Of a DNA stretch of 64,000 nt, positions 26,111 to 34,251 are shown piece after piece; the first letter of the stretch is position 1; the number at the start of each line of letters is the position of its first letter. This stretch comes from Gammaproteobacteria bacterium (GTDB lineage: Bacteria > Pseudomonadota > Gammaproteobacteria > SZUA-152), in contig JAVVEP010000011.1 of assembly GCA_032250735.1 (NCBI GenBank), forward strand, positions 1 to 64,000, written 5' to 3'. A program made the position numbers and the translations under genes. The notes under the pieces are model-generated. The model made no database searches and was not told the DNA's origin. It saw only the letters and a program-made list of their open reading frames with translations.

Positions 26111-26815
26111 ATGACGACAGATTTCCCCATCACACCCACCACTCAAAGCCGGCAGCAGGATGTCGATTCCCGCACCGATCAGTTGCGCATCACAGAAATC
26201 TTTCTATCTCTGCAAGGGGAGTCGCGCACGGTAGGTTTCCCCACTGTGTTTGTGCGTCTCACCGGCTGCCCCCTGCGCTGTGGTTACTGTGATACGAGCT
26301 ATGCCTTTCAGGGTGGGCGGTGGATGGCGATGGACGCAATCCTTGCCGACATTGCCGCCCTGCAAACGCATCATGTCACCGTTACTGGCGGCGAGCCCCT
26401 CGCACAACGTGCATGCACCGCCTTGTTGAGCCGGCTGTGCGATGCCGGGTATGCCGTTTCCCTGGAGACCAGCGGCGCACTGGATGTGTCCGCGGTGGAT
26501 GCGCGCGTGGTGAAGGTGATGGATCTCAAGACACCGGGTTCGGGTGAGGAAGCCAGAAATCGCTGGGAAAATCTTCCGCACCTGACAGCGCAGGATCAAA
26601 TCAAGTTTGTCATCTGTGATCGTGCCGATTATGACTGGGCAAAGCAAAAGATCGAGCAATATGATCTGCTGTCCCGTTGTGAAATCCTGTTTTCTCCCTG
26701 TTTTGGTCAGCTGGCACCGGTCACCCTGGCCGACTGGATTCTCGGCGATAAATTACCGGTGCGTTTCCAGCTGCAGTTACACAAATTACTTTGGGGTGAT
26801 GAGCCGGGCCGATGA
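26111..26815 (+). CDS. queE: 7-carboxy-7-deazaguanine synthase QueE
   Basis: A 234-residue radical SAM enzyme in the synthesis of preQ0 and queuosine. The cluster motif [12 protein letters not shown] (CxxxCxxC) follows the [19 protein letters not shown] segment. VTVTGGEPL is the SAM-binding GGE motif. The stop codon overlaps the queC start by 4 nt (ATGA), so the two are translationally coupled. Confidence 0.96.
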   Translation: MTTDFPITPTTQSRQQDVDSRTDQLRITEIFLSLQGESRTVGFPTVFVRLTGCPLRCGYCDTSYAFQGGRWMAMDAILADIAALQTHHVTVTGGEPLAQRACTALLSRLCDAGYAVSLETSGALDVSAVDARVVKVMDLKTPGSGEEARNRWENLPHLTAQDQIKFVICDRADYDWAKQKIEQYDLLSRCEILFSPCFGQLAPVTLADWILGDKLPVRFQLQLHKLLWGDEPGR

Positions 26816-27501
26816 ACAGTCTGGAAAAAAAGGCGGTAGTGCTGGTATCCGGTGGCTTGGACTCAGCCACCACTCTGGCAATGGCGAGGGATGAACATTT
26901 TTCCTGTTATGCCCTGAGTTTTGATTATGGGCAGCGACATCGCTCTGAACTGGATGCCTCGGCCCGGGTGGCAAAAACCCTGGGTGCTGTATCGCATCGC
27001 GTCATCTCGCTGGACCTGCGGGCCATCGGCGGTTCTGCGCTGACCGATGACGCCATTGACGTGCCAACGGGGCAGACTGGCTCACATGAGCTTATCCCTG
27101 TTACCTATGTGCCGGCACGAAATACCATCTTTCTGTCGTATGCGCTTGCCTGGGCGGAAGTGTTGCAGGCGCAGCATATTTTTATTGGCGTGAATGCGGT
27201 GGATTATTCCGGTTACCCCGATTGCAGGCCGGAATATATCGCCGCCTATCAGGCCATGGCCAAGCTTGCTACCAAGGCGGGAGTGGAAGGGGATGCCGTT
27301 ACCATTCACGCACCACTGATTCAGCTGACCAAGGCGGATATCATCCGCAAGGGCGTGGCTCTGGGAGTGGACTATGGAATGACCGTTTCATGTTATGGCG
27401 CCGATGCCGCCGGTCGTGCCTGTGGCCAGTGCGACTCCTGCCGTCTGCGCGCCGCCGGCTTCCGGGAGGCGGGCATAAGCGATCCTACCGTCTACCAGTG
27501 A
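26812..27501 (+). CDS. queC: 7-cyano-7-deazaguanine synthase QueC
   Basis: A 229-residue ATP-dependent amidoligase-like enzyme converting carboxy-deazaguanine to preQ0. The PP-loop is [17 protein letters not shown]. The zinc site is in [20 protein letters not shown] near the C-terminus. It overlaps queE at its start and the SAM hydrolase gene at its end, each by 4 nt, giving a tight three-gene operon. Confidence 0.97.
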   Translation: MNSLEKKAVVLVSGGLDSATTLAMARDEHFSCYALSFDYGQRHRSELDASARVAKTLGAVSHRVISLDLRAIGGSALTDDAIDVPTGQTGSHELIPVTYVPARNTIFLSYALAWAEVLQAQHIFIGVNAVDYSGYPDCRPEYIAAYQAMAKLATKAGVEGDAVTIHAPLIQLTKADIIRKGVALGVDYGMTVSCYGADAAGRACGQCDSCRLRAAGFREAGISDPTVYQ

Positions 27502-28232
27502 TTGTCCTGTTTACAGACTTTGGTGATGGTGGGCCCTATGTGGGACAGATGAAGGCCGTGCTCGCACAGCACGCCCCTGCGGTAGCGGTCATCGATCTGC
27601 TCAATGACGCGCCTGCGTTTGATGTCACCGCTTCCGCGCATCTGCTGGCAGCGTATATGGGCAGCTTTTCTGTTGGCACCATTTTTCTGGCGATTATTGA
27701 TCCCACGGTTGGTAGTGCTGAGCGTAAGCCGGTGATCGCGAAAGTGGATGGTCGCTATTTTGTCGGGCCCGGAAATGGTCTGTTTGATGTGGTGGCGGCA
27801 CGTGGCAGTGAGGTGCAGTGGTGGGAGATTGACTGGCGTCCGGAATCGCTCTCCCATAGTTTTCACGGCCGAGACCTGTTTGCACCCGTGGCGGCCCGGC
27901 TGGCTATGGGCGAATTTCCACAGGTTAGACTGCTGCCTTTTCCGCGGCCCTCTGTCGATACGGGTGATCTGTGCAGGATTATCTACATTGATCATTACGG
28001 TAACGCGATTACCGGTCTGCGCGCCGGCAAGCTGGATAGGCGTTCGGGCTTGCGGCTGGGCGAAACCCTGCTCCGTTACGCGCGCACGTTTTCCAGTGTC
28101 CCGCACGGGCAGGCCTTCTGGTACGAAAATGCCAACGGCCTGGTCGAGATCGCCGCCAATCAGGGGCATGCCGCCCGGCTGCTGTCACTGGGCCTGGGCG
28201 ATACTATTACTATTGTTCCCGAACTGCGCTAG
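27498..28232 (+). CDS. SAM hydrolase / SAM hydroxide adenosyltransferase (DUF62)
   Basis: A 244-residue member of the DUF62 family, which hydrolyses S-adenosylmethionine to adenosine and methionine and is related to the fluorinase and chlorinase. Motifs are [20 protein letters not shown] at the very N-terminus, [32 protein letters not shown] and [10 protein letters not shown]. The start is GTG 27498, which overlaps the queC stop (GTGA). The longer upstream frame is only the shadow of queC. Its link to queuosine genes may be positional. Confidence 0.92.
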   Translation: MIVLFTDFGDGGPYVGQMKAVLAQHAPAVAVIDLLNDAPAFDVTASAHLLAAYMGSFSVGTIFLAIIDPTVGSAERKPVIAKVDGRYFVGPGNGLFDVVAARGSEVQWWEIDWRPESLSHSFHGRDLFAPVAARLAMGEFPQVRLLPFPRPSVDTGDLCRIIYIDHYGNAITGLRAGKLDRRSGLRLGETLLRYARTFSSVPHGQAFWYENANGLVEIAANQGHAARLLSLGLGDTITIVPELR

Positions 28233-28286
28233 GTTCATTGCTACCGCGATGCGTGATGTCGGTCCCAACCTATACGAGTGGAAACT

Positions 28287-29909
28287 ATGACGAATTTAGA
28301 AGAACGGGCAGCAACTCCTAACCTGAGCCGGACCATGGTTGCGGCGAATTCCAGGGCCTTCCTGGCTTTTCTGCTCTGCACCGCGGTGCTGAGCGGTGCC
28401 CTGGTGATGGTCATCCAAGTGCTGGGTTCCCGCGTGGTCGGTCCCTTTTTCGGCGTCAGCCTGTTTGTCTGGACTTCCCTGATCACCGTGACGCTGCTGG
28501 CCCTGGCCGTGGGCTACGCCATCGGGGGGCTGTTGTCGGATCGCTTTCATCAGCCGGGTTATCTGTTCGGCATTATTTTGCTAGCCGGGGTGCTGGCCTT
28601 ATTCATTCCGATTCTAAAGGGTCCCGTGTTGAAGGCCTGCCTTCCGCTAGGCCTGAAGGCCGGGGCCTTTGCCAGCACCCTGATTCTGTTCGGGCCGGTG
28701 TTGTTGTTGCTGGGCTGTGTCTCGCCGTATCTGGTAAAACTGGCCGCGCGCGAGTTGCAGAATCTGGGGCGCATGGTAGGTGGGCTGTATGCCCTGTCGA
28801 CCATCGGTAGCACGGCGGGTACGGTACTGACGGGTTTTGTGTTGATCGCCTATCTGAGTGTCGATCAGATCTTTGCGCTGACGGGCGGTCTGCTGATGGC
28901 CCTGGCGGCGATCTATTTTGTGGCCTTTCAGCGCCGCTGGTGGGTGCTGGTGATACTGGTTTTACCCTTTTTGCTGTACCAGCCACAGGAGGCGGTATCT
29001 CGCACCATGGCGGATGGCACCCAGGTGGATCTTGTGCATCGGCAGGATAATTATTACGGCGACATTAAGGTGGTGGATTATAGTTTTGGGAAAACCCACT
29101 ACCGGGAAATGATTATCGATGGCATGGTTCAGGGTGGGATTGATCTTGCGGATAACCTGTCGGTTTATGAATATACCTATTTTATGAAATTCCTTCCCTT
29201 TATGCTGGCGCCGGAGGGGAAGCGATGCCTGATGATCGGGCTTGGTTTGGGGGTTATTCCCAGCTGGTATGAGCAACAGGGCATCCAGTGTGACGTGGTC
29301 GATATCAACCAGGCCGTGGCAGAGATTGCACGTGACTATTTTAATTTCAGGATTTCCGGCGATCTGTTTATTGAAGATGCGCGCTATTTTCTCAACAGCA
29401 CCGATCGTGATTATGACTATATATTGTTAGATGTTTTTAGTGGCGATATTACCCCGGCACATCTGTTGAGCAGGGAGGCGTTGTCATTAATGCGCGAACG
29501 CCTGCGGCCCAATGGCGTGCTGGCCATCAACCTGATTGGCAGCCTGCAACGGGAAACCTTCATGACTGCGTCCATAGTGAAGACCCTGCAATCCGTCTTC
29601 AACGTGGTCGATATTTATCCCACCTTTAACACGGAAAAATCCACGATCGGTGTAGGAAATCTTGCGTTGATGTCCTATCAGGGCGAGCGCAGGGAATTGC
29701 GGATTGATCACGCCCGGTTTCAGAGTCATGCCCGCGTCAGCGAACAGGTGTTTGCCAATCTGGGGCGGCGTTACGAGTTTCCGGCCCATACCCCGGCGAT
29801 GATATTGACCGACGCGTACAACCCTGTCGATTTCTTTGATGGCTGGCTGCGTGAAACGGTACGCAAAAGCATTCTGGAATCGACGAATTGGGACATTCTG
29901 ATCAGTTAA
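28287..29909 (+). CDS. Membrane-fused spermidine synthase-like protein
   Basis: A 540-residue protein. Its first 225 residues hold seven or so hydrophobic helices, and residues about 240-520 form a spermidine synthase-like Rossmann domain: CLMIGLGLGVIPSWYEQQG, DVVDINQAVAEIARDYF, YILLDVFSGDITPAHLLSREAL. Such fusions are common in bacteria and mostly lack a proven aminopropyltransferase activity. The family name is therefore structural. ATG 28287 is preferred to GTG 28278 on ribosome-site spacing. Confidence 0.85.
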   Translation: MTNLEERAATPNLSRTMVAANSRAFLAFLLCTAVLSGALVMVIQVLGSRVVGPFFGVSLFVWTSLITVTLLALAVGYAIGGLLSDRFHQPGYLFGIILLAGVLALFIPILKGPVLKACLPLGLKAGAFASTLILFGPVLLLLGCVSPYLVKLAARELQNLGRMVGGLYALSTIGSTAGTVLTGFVLIAYLSVDQIFALTGGLLMALAAIYFVAFQRRWWVLVILVLPFLLYQPQEAVSRTMADGTQVDLVHRQDNYYGDIKVVDYSFGKTHYREMIIDGMVQGGIDLADNLSVYEYTYFMKFLPFMLAPEGKRCLMIGLGLGVIPSWYEQQGIQCDVVDINQAVAEIARDYFNFRISGDLFIEDARYFLNSTDRDYDYILLDVFSGDITPAHLLSREALSLMRERLRPNGVLAINLIGSLQRETFMTASIVKTLQSVFNVVDIYPTFNTEKSTIGVGNLALMSYQGERRELRIDHARFQSHARVSEQVFANLGRRYEFPAHTPAMILTDAYNPVDFFDGWLRETVRKSILESTNWDILIS

Positions 29910-30014
29910 GCCGTCGCCGTAATCACGGAACCCTGGTTTTTTTCGCCATTGTGCATCTCAATCATTTCCCTCAACCATTCCTCTCAACTTTGGGCCTGAG
30001 CCTGCCGCTATGTC

Positions 30015-30034
30015 GATACATATCTATATGTATC
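30015..30034. promoter_or_regulatory. 20-bp near-perfect palindrome before gpmI
   Basis: GATACATAT and ATATGTATC (30015-30023, 30026-30034) are exact inverted repeats around CT, ending 25 nt before the gpmI start codon. The length and symmetry suit a dimeric repressor operator. As RNA it would form an AU-rich hairpin in the 5' leader. No T run follows, so it is not a terminator. Confidence 0.5.
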
Positions 30035-30059
30035 AACCTTTGGAAATGCTCGCGATATC

Positions 30060-31619
30060 ATGACTGAAAAATCCCCCCGCCGTCCGGTCGTATTGATCAT
30101 CCTCGACGGTTTTGGTGTGAGTCCCAGCAGGCTCAATAATGCGGTGGCTCAGGCGCACACCCCGCAGCTGGATAAATATTTCTCCCGCCACGTCCATACC
30201 TTGTTGCAGGCCTCGGGCAGCGCGGTGGGCCTGCCAGACGGCCAAATGGGCAATTCCGAGGTCGGACACCTGACCATGGGCTGTGGCGCGATCGTGCGGC
30301 AAGATCTGGTACGCATCGATAGCGCCATTAACGATATGAGTTTCTTTGAAAATCTCGCGCTCATGGATGCCGTGGGACATGCCCGCAATAACCAGCGCCC
30401 CCTGCATCTGGCGGGGCTGGTTTCCGATGGTGGTGTGCACAGCGATATCGCCCATCTGCTGGCGCTGATTGAACTGTGTCGGCGCAACGATGTACGGCCG
30501 GTGCTGCATATGTTCACCGATGGGCGCGATACCGCGCCGGTTTCCGCCCTGCATTATCTGGATCAGATCGAACCATCGCTGCGCTCGGCCGGTGGCAGCA
30601 TCGCCTCGGTGAGCGGGCGTTATTTCGCGATGGATAGGGACAATCGCTGGCTGCGCACCGAGCAGGCCTGGCGGGCCATCACCCTTGCGCAGGGCGTGCA
30701 TGCCGAATCGGCGCGGGATGCCATTGAGGCGGCCTATGCCGCAGGCAAAACCGATGAATTTATTGTGCCCACGGTGATCAATGGCGGCGAACCTGTTCAG
30801 TGGGGCGACCCGCTGCTGTTTTTCAATTTCCGCAAGGATCGCGCGCGTCAGCTGACGGCGGCGCTGGCTAAGCAGGAGTTCAGCCATTTTGATCGCGGCG
30901 ATTACACGCCCATCAGCGTCACCTGCATGACCGAATATGACGAATGGTACCGTTTGCCGTTTGCGTTCAAGCAAGACCGGCCCCAAACCACCATGGCCGA
31001 GGTGATCAGCCGCGCCGGCCTGCGCCAGTTCCATTGTGCCGAGACCGAAAAATACGCCCACGTCACCTATTTTCTAAACGGTGGCAAGGGGGATCCCTTT
31101 GCCGGGGAGGAGCGGGTGATCATCGATTCGCCCAGGGTTGCCACCTACGATCTGCAGCCGGAGATGAGTGCGGACAAGGTGGCGGATGCCGTCATTGAAG
31201 CTATGAATAGCAAGGATTTCGCCTTTATTGTGGTGAATTTTGCCAATGGCGACATGGTGGGGCATTCCGGTATTCCCGCTGCCGCGATAAAGGCCGTGGA
31301 GGCCCTGGATCGTGAGGTGGGCCGTCTGCTGGATGTAGCCGATGGCGCGAACTGGTCGGTGGTACTCACGGCCGATCACGGCAACTGCGAACAGATGGTG
31401 GACCCCGTGAGTGGAGAGCCCCATACGCGACACACGGTCTACCCGGTGCCCTGTCTGATTATCGATGAAGTGCCCTGGCAATTGGCGGTGGGGGCGGGCC
31501 TGAGCGCGATTGCGCCCACGGTGCTGCACCTGCTGGGCCTGCCGATCCCCGAGGCGATGAGCGGTCGTTCGCTGTTGCTGAAGCCGATTGCCCGCCAGGC
31601 GTCGTCTTCCCCTGCATAA
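30060..31619 (+). CDS. gpmI: 2,3-bisphosphoglycerate-independent phosphoglycerate mutase
   Basis: A 519-residue cytosolic glycolytic enzyme interconverting 3- and 2-phosphoglycerate with two manganese ions. The N-terminal metal motif is LIILDGFGVS. The phosphoserine is in DGQMGNSEVGHLTMG. HMFTDGRDTAP and a later ADHGNCEQM supply further metal ligands. Length is normal. A palindrome lies in its leader. No close terminator follows, so the first hairpin terminator at 31831-31866 may serve it. Confidence 0.97.
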   Translation: MTEKSPRRPVVLIILDGFGVSPSRLNNAVAQAHTPQLDKYFSRHVHTLLQASGSAVGLPDGQMGNSEVGHLTMGCGAIVRQDLVRIDSAINDMSFFENLALMDAVGHARNNQRPLHLAGLVSDGGVHSDIAHLLALIELCRRNDVRPVLHMFTDGRDTAPVSALHYLDQIEPSLRSAGGSIASVSGRYFAMDRDNRWLRTEQAWRAITLAQGVHAESARDAIEAAYAAGKTDEFIVPTVINGGEPVQWGDPLLFFNFRKDRARQLTAALAKQEFSHFDRGDYTPISVTCMTEYDEWYRLPFAFKQDRPQTTMAEVISRAGLRQFHCAETEKYAHVTYFLNGGKGDPFAGEERVIIDSPRVATYDLQPEMSADKVADAVIEAMNSKDFAFIVVNFANGDMVGHSGIPAAAIKAVEALDREVGRLLDVADGANWSVVLTADHGNCEQMVDPVSGEPHTRHTVYPVPCLIIDEVPWQLAVGAGLSAIAPTVLHLLGLPIPEAMSGRSLLLKPIARQASSSPA

Positions 31620-31757
31620 TGACCGCCCCGGTTATCGCTTCCCCCGCCGTCTTGCATCTGTGGGACAAGGGATGTGGGCAAGGACGCTGATTGAAGCAGC
31701 GGGGCACGCGAACCGTCTCTTATATAATAAAAAGATATATTTATTGAAAATTATCAC

Positions 31758-31786
31758 TTCCAGTGAAAATGTGGGTTTGCTATATT
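31758..31786 (+). promoter_or_regulatory. Extended -10 promoter of small RNA candidate 1
   Basis: TTCCAG (31758-31763), a 17-nt spacer ending in TTGC, and TATATT (31781-31786). The TGC before the -10 box makes it an extended -10 promoter, which offsets the weak -35. A start near 31793 is predicted. An AT-rich tract (31718-31752) lies upstream and could act as an UP element. Confidence 0.55.
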
Positions 31787-31792
31787 GATCTT

Positions 31793-31866
31793 ACTTTAAA
31801 CAAACCCCCTATATTGTTTAAACGAAAAAGCCGCCACCTCAGCCCTGCTGATGGCGGTATTTTTTT
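31793..31866 (+). ncRNA. Predicted small RNA 1 (C-rich loop hairpin, sibling of RNA 2)
   Basis: A predicted transcript of about 74 nt. It opens with an 8-bp stem, TTTAAACA (31795-31802) pairing with TGTTTAAA (31815-31822), around the 12-nt loop AACCCCCTATAT. A short A-rich linker follows, then a terminator stem CCGCCA/TGGCGG (31831-31836, 31852-31857) and a T run to 31866. The exposed C-rich loop could pair with Shine-Dalgarno-like AGGGGG sequences. There is no ORF. The alternative is that this is only the distal terminator of gpmI, but that would not explain the conserved 5' hairpin or the second copy. Confidence 0.55.
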
Positions 31867-31975
31867 GGTGGGTGTTTTTCTGGGCGGGAGGCGGGAACGA
31901 AAAAACCGTCCATGGGCGCTGCATGAAAAGGGTGCATTTATCTGCAATCGGGATGTTTTTATTGGAAATAATCAT

Positions 31976-32004
31976 TTCTCACGAGAAGCACCGCTTGCTA
32001 CTGT
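31976..32004 (+). promoter_or_regulatory. Extended -10 promoter of small RNA candidate 2
   Basis: TTCTCA (31976-31981), a 17-nt spacer again ending in CTTGC, and TACTGT (31999-32004). The spacing and the TGC extension match the promoter of candidate 1, giving a predicted start near 32011. It is weaker at the -10 box than the first. Confidence 0.45.
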
Positions 32005-32010
32005 GGAGTC

Positions 32011-32077
32011 ACTTCCAAACAAACCCCCTATCTGTTTGAATCCAGCCGCGCCATCCCCATAGCGCGGTTTTTTTTTT
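32011..32077 (+). ncRNA. Predicted small RNA 2 (sibling of RNA 1)
   Basis: A predicted transcript of about 67 nt. A 6-bp stem, CAAACA (32016-32021) with TGTTTG (32033-32038), holds the loop AACCCCCTATC, nearly the same as in RNA 1. At the stem base, a T-A pair of RNA 1 is replaced by a C-G pair here, a compensatory change. The terminator stem CCGCGC/GCGCGG (32046-32051, 32062-32067) and a run of ten T follow. It differs from RNA 1 outside the hairpin, which supports selection on the loop. Confidence 0.55.
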
Positions 32078-32134
32078 GCGTTTTGTTACGTAAAGGCTGG
32101 CCAGCGCTGTGGGTCCGGTCGCCTCAGAGCCGCG

Positions 32135-32560
32135 CTAGCGCTGGGCGGCGATCAATTCCTCAATGACCTTGGCCAAGGCCTCACGTTGCAGTTTGGGTAA
32201 TTTCATCCACATTAAACCGAGATCAAAGGCCTCTTTGCTGAGCTTGTCCCTGCCGATGAGGGGGAGATTTTTGCCCTCACCGCGGGGGTTTTCACTCTTG
32301 TTATAGGGCTCCCCCTGTCCCGAGAGTAACCAATTGGAGCGTACCTTGGTGAGGTCGGAGAGCTTGACCAGGGCAGATGTCCGCGGAAAGGCATCGCCCT
32401 TAAGCCAATGGCCGACATCCTGAACGGGGACATTCAGTAATTCGGCGAGGCGTGACTGGCGCCCGCCCCCCAGTTTGGGGAACTGGATATTGTCCAGGGC
32501 ATCGTTGAGCCGCTCGGCAAAACGCATTCTTTCACTGGAGGTGGTTTTCTTGTTTGGCAT
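32135..32560 (-). CDS. XRE-like helix-turn-helix transcriptional regulator
   Basis: A 141-residue protein with a lambda-repressor-like DNA-binding domain (about 12-80): RMRFAERLNDAL, then GGRQSRLAELLNVPVQDVGHWLKGDAFPRTSALVKLSDLTKVRSNWLLSGQGEP, as in phage-type regulators. The C-terminal part (95-141) is a short helical tail, LGLMWMKLPKLQREALAKVIEELI, without the peptidase fold of CI/LexA. It is convergent with the two small RNA candidates and divergent from YjbQ. No phage genes are nearby, so it is probably a chromosomal regulator. Confidence 0.83.
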   Translation of the reverse strand: MPNKKTTSSERMRFAERLNDALDNIQFPKLGGGRQSRLAELLNVPVQDVGHWLKGDAFPRTSALVKLSDLTKVRSNWLLSGQGEPYNKSENPRGEGKNLPLIGRDKLSKEAFDLGLMWMKLPKLQREALAKVIEELIAAQR

Positions 32561-32840
32561 GTCGACCTTTGCTATCTGTGAACGATCTCTGTGTGGGTGG
32601 GCATAATAGACGGTTTGAGGGTAAGTATTTTCTAAAACATGTCAACAAATAGCGGCTGCAGGTCGGATCTCTGTAAGGTACACAGGAGCCGGTGTTATCG
32701 GGGCGCCCAAGGGGCGATTTTTATCAAGTAAGCCGTCGTCGCTGCCGATGTGCTAGTGGGGGACTGATGCCAGCAGGACTCATTTTTTCCACTATAAATA
32801 TAGGGTTAAAGGCAGGACGGTGTTGCCAGGGGAAGAGGAG

Positions 32841-33275
32841 ATGTTTGTCCAGGAATCTTTGTCGATCACCACCCAGGGGCGTGGCAGTTACAGCATTACC
32901 GACGCTGTCCAGGCGGTTGTCGCTGCATCCGGCGTCAGTGTTGGGCTTTGCCACCTGTTTGTGACGCATACGAGTGCATCACTGATGCTTTGCGAAAATG
33001 CCGACCCCAGTGTCCGGCAGGATTTGGAAACCTTTATGGCCCGTTTAATCCCGGATGGTGATCCGATGTTTGCACATCAGGATGAGGGGCCGGATGACAT
33101 GCCCGCCCATGTCCGGACGATCTTGACCCATAGCGAACTGACTCTGCCGATATCCAGGCAACGCTGCGCCCTGGGGATCTGGCAGGGTATCTATTTGTGG
33201 GAACACCGTACCCAGGCTCACGAGCGGAGATTGATTGTGACACTAAACGGTAATCGCCATGCTGTGTCGGGCTAA
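32841..33275 (+). CDS. YjbQ family protein (UPF0047)
   Basis: A 144-residue protein of the YjbQ/UPF0047 family, sometimes annotated as a secondary thiamine-phosphate synthase. Motifs are LCHLFVTHTSASLMLCENADPSV, DDMPAHVRTILTHSELTLPI and GIWQGIYLWEHR, which carry the conserved His residues of the putative active site. ATG 32841 matches the usual family start (MFVQESLSI). GTG 32820 would add seven residues. The end overlaps the rhodanese gene by 17 nt. Confidence 0.9.
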   Translation: MFVQESLSITTQGRGSYSITDAVQAVVAASGVSVGLCHLFVTHTSASLMLCENADPSVRQDLETFMARLIPDGDPMFAHQDEGPDDMPAHVRTILTHSELTLPISRQRCALGIWQGIYLWEHRTQAHERRLIVTLNGNRHAVSG

Positions 33276-34191
33276 GCGGCACAGGGAAGGCAGGGTCATC
33301 CGGCGGATCTTATCACCGCTGTTATTGGCGCTTTGTATTTTTCCGATGCCGCTTCCGGCCGACACCGCCGCGCGCGTGGCGGCGAAGACGATGGATGAAC
33401 GGCTGTTGACGGAGGCCGCATGGCTACAGAAAAGCCTGGCGGGACATGATCTGGTGGTGGTTGATGTGCGTATCCCCGAGCTGTATCAGCAGGGCCATAT
33501 TCCGGGTGCGGTCAATATCCCCACGGCGCTGACTTTCCGGCAGCACGGCCAGACGGATCGGCTGGGCTCAGTGGCCTATATCGAAAAGCTGTTTGGCGCC
33601 GCGGGCATCGATCGGCACAGCCATGTTGTTTTGTACGATGACGGCAGGTTGGTGGATGCCAGTCGTGTATTCTGGATATTTGAGGTGTATGGCCATCGTC
33701 ATGTTGCGGTGCTGAATGGGGGTTACCAGGGGTGGATTGAACAGGAGTATGCGGTTTCCGTGCATCCGGCAGAGCGAAAGCCCAGGCGATTTGTGGCTTC
33801 GATTACACCGGATAAACTGGCGACCCGATTGCATGCGTATCTGGCCATAAAAGACCCTGACAGGATATTGATCGATGCCCGAGCCAAAGAGGAATATCGG
33901 GGGAAACAATCCATAACACCGCGCCTGGGCCATATTCCAACGGCGATGAGCATCCCGTGGGATGAAAATATAGTCCGTGACAGTGGTGGGTTAAGGAGTA
34001 AAACGCTCCGCGAGCTGGAAAATGTTTACCAGAAACTTTCGCAGGATAAAAAAATAATTACCTATTGTAATAAAGGCAGAGAATCTTCACTCACCTATTT
34101 TATGCTGCGCAGGCTGGGCCGTGATGTCGCGCATTATGATGGGTCATGGTTTGAGTGGGGGAACATGGTGGACATGCCGGTTGAAAAATAA
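33259..34191 (+). CDS. Exported two-domain rhodanese-like sulfurtransferase
   Basis: A 310-residue protein with a signal peptide (RRILSPLLLALCIFPMPLPADTAA). Two rhodanese domains follow, at about 55-175 and 195-305. The first is inactive-looking (VVLYDDGR in place of a Cys loop). The second has the catalytic Cys270 in IITYCNKGRESS. The arrangement is that of thiosulfate or 3-mercaptopyruvate sulfurtransferases, but secreted. A role in periplasmic sulfur transfer fits the exported thioredoxin-fold genes at 44 kb. It is translationally coupled to yjbQ. Confidence 0.88.
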   Translation: MLCRAKRHREGRVIRRILSPLLLALCIFPMPLPADTAARVAAKTMDERLLTEAAWLQKSLAGHDLVVVDVRIPELYQQGHIPGAVNIPTALTFRQHGQTDRLGSVAYIEKLFGAAGIDRHSHVVLYDDGRLVDASRVFWIFEVYGHRHVAVLNGGYQGWIEQEYAVSVHPAERKPRRFVASITPDKLATRLHAYLAIKDPDRILIDARAKEEYRGKQSITPRLGHIPTAMSIPWDENIVRDSGGLRSKTLRELENVYQKLSQDKKIITYCNKGRESSLTYFMLRRLGRDVAHYDGSWFEWGNMVDMPVEK

Positions 34192-34251
34192 TGAGGAATA
34201 ATGGGCTTTTGAATGATATTTATAAAAGCGTTAAGCACCGTGAGCCATTAG

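Noticed and set aside
32135-32560. Prophage remnant suggested by the phage-like repressor
   Set aside because: No integrase, structural or lysis gene and no attachment repeats are nearby. It stands alone.
32797-32805. AATATAGGG before YjbQ, a 9-nt complement of the loop of small RNA 1
   Set aside because: It overlaps a likely -10 box (TATAAA), so most of it is probably not transcribed. Nine bases of match are weak without a search.
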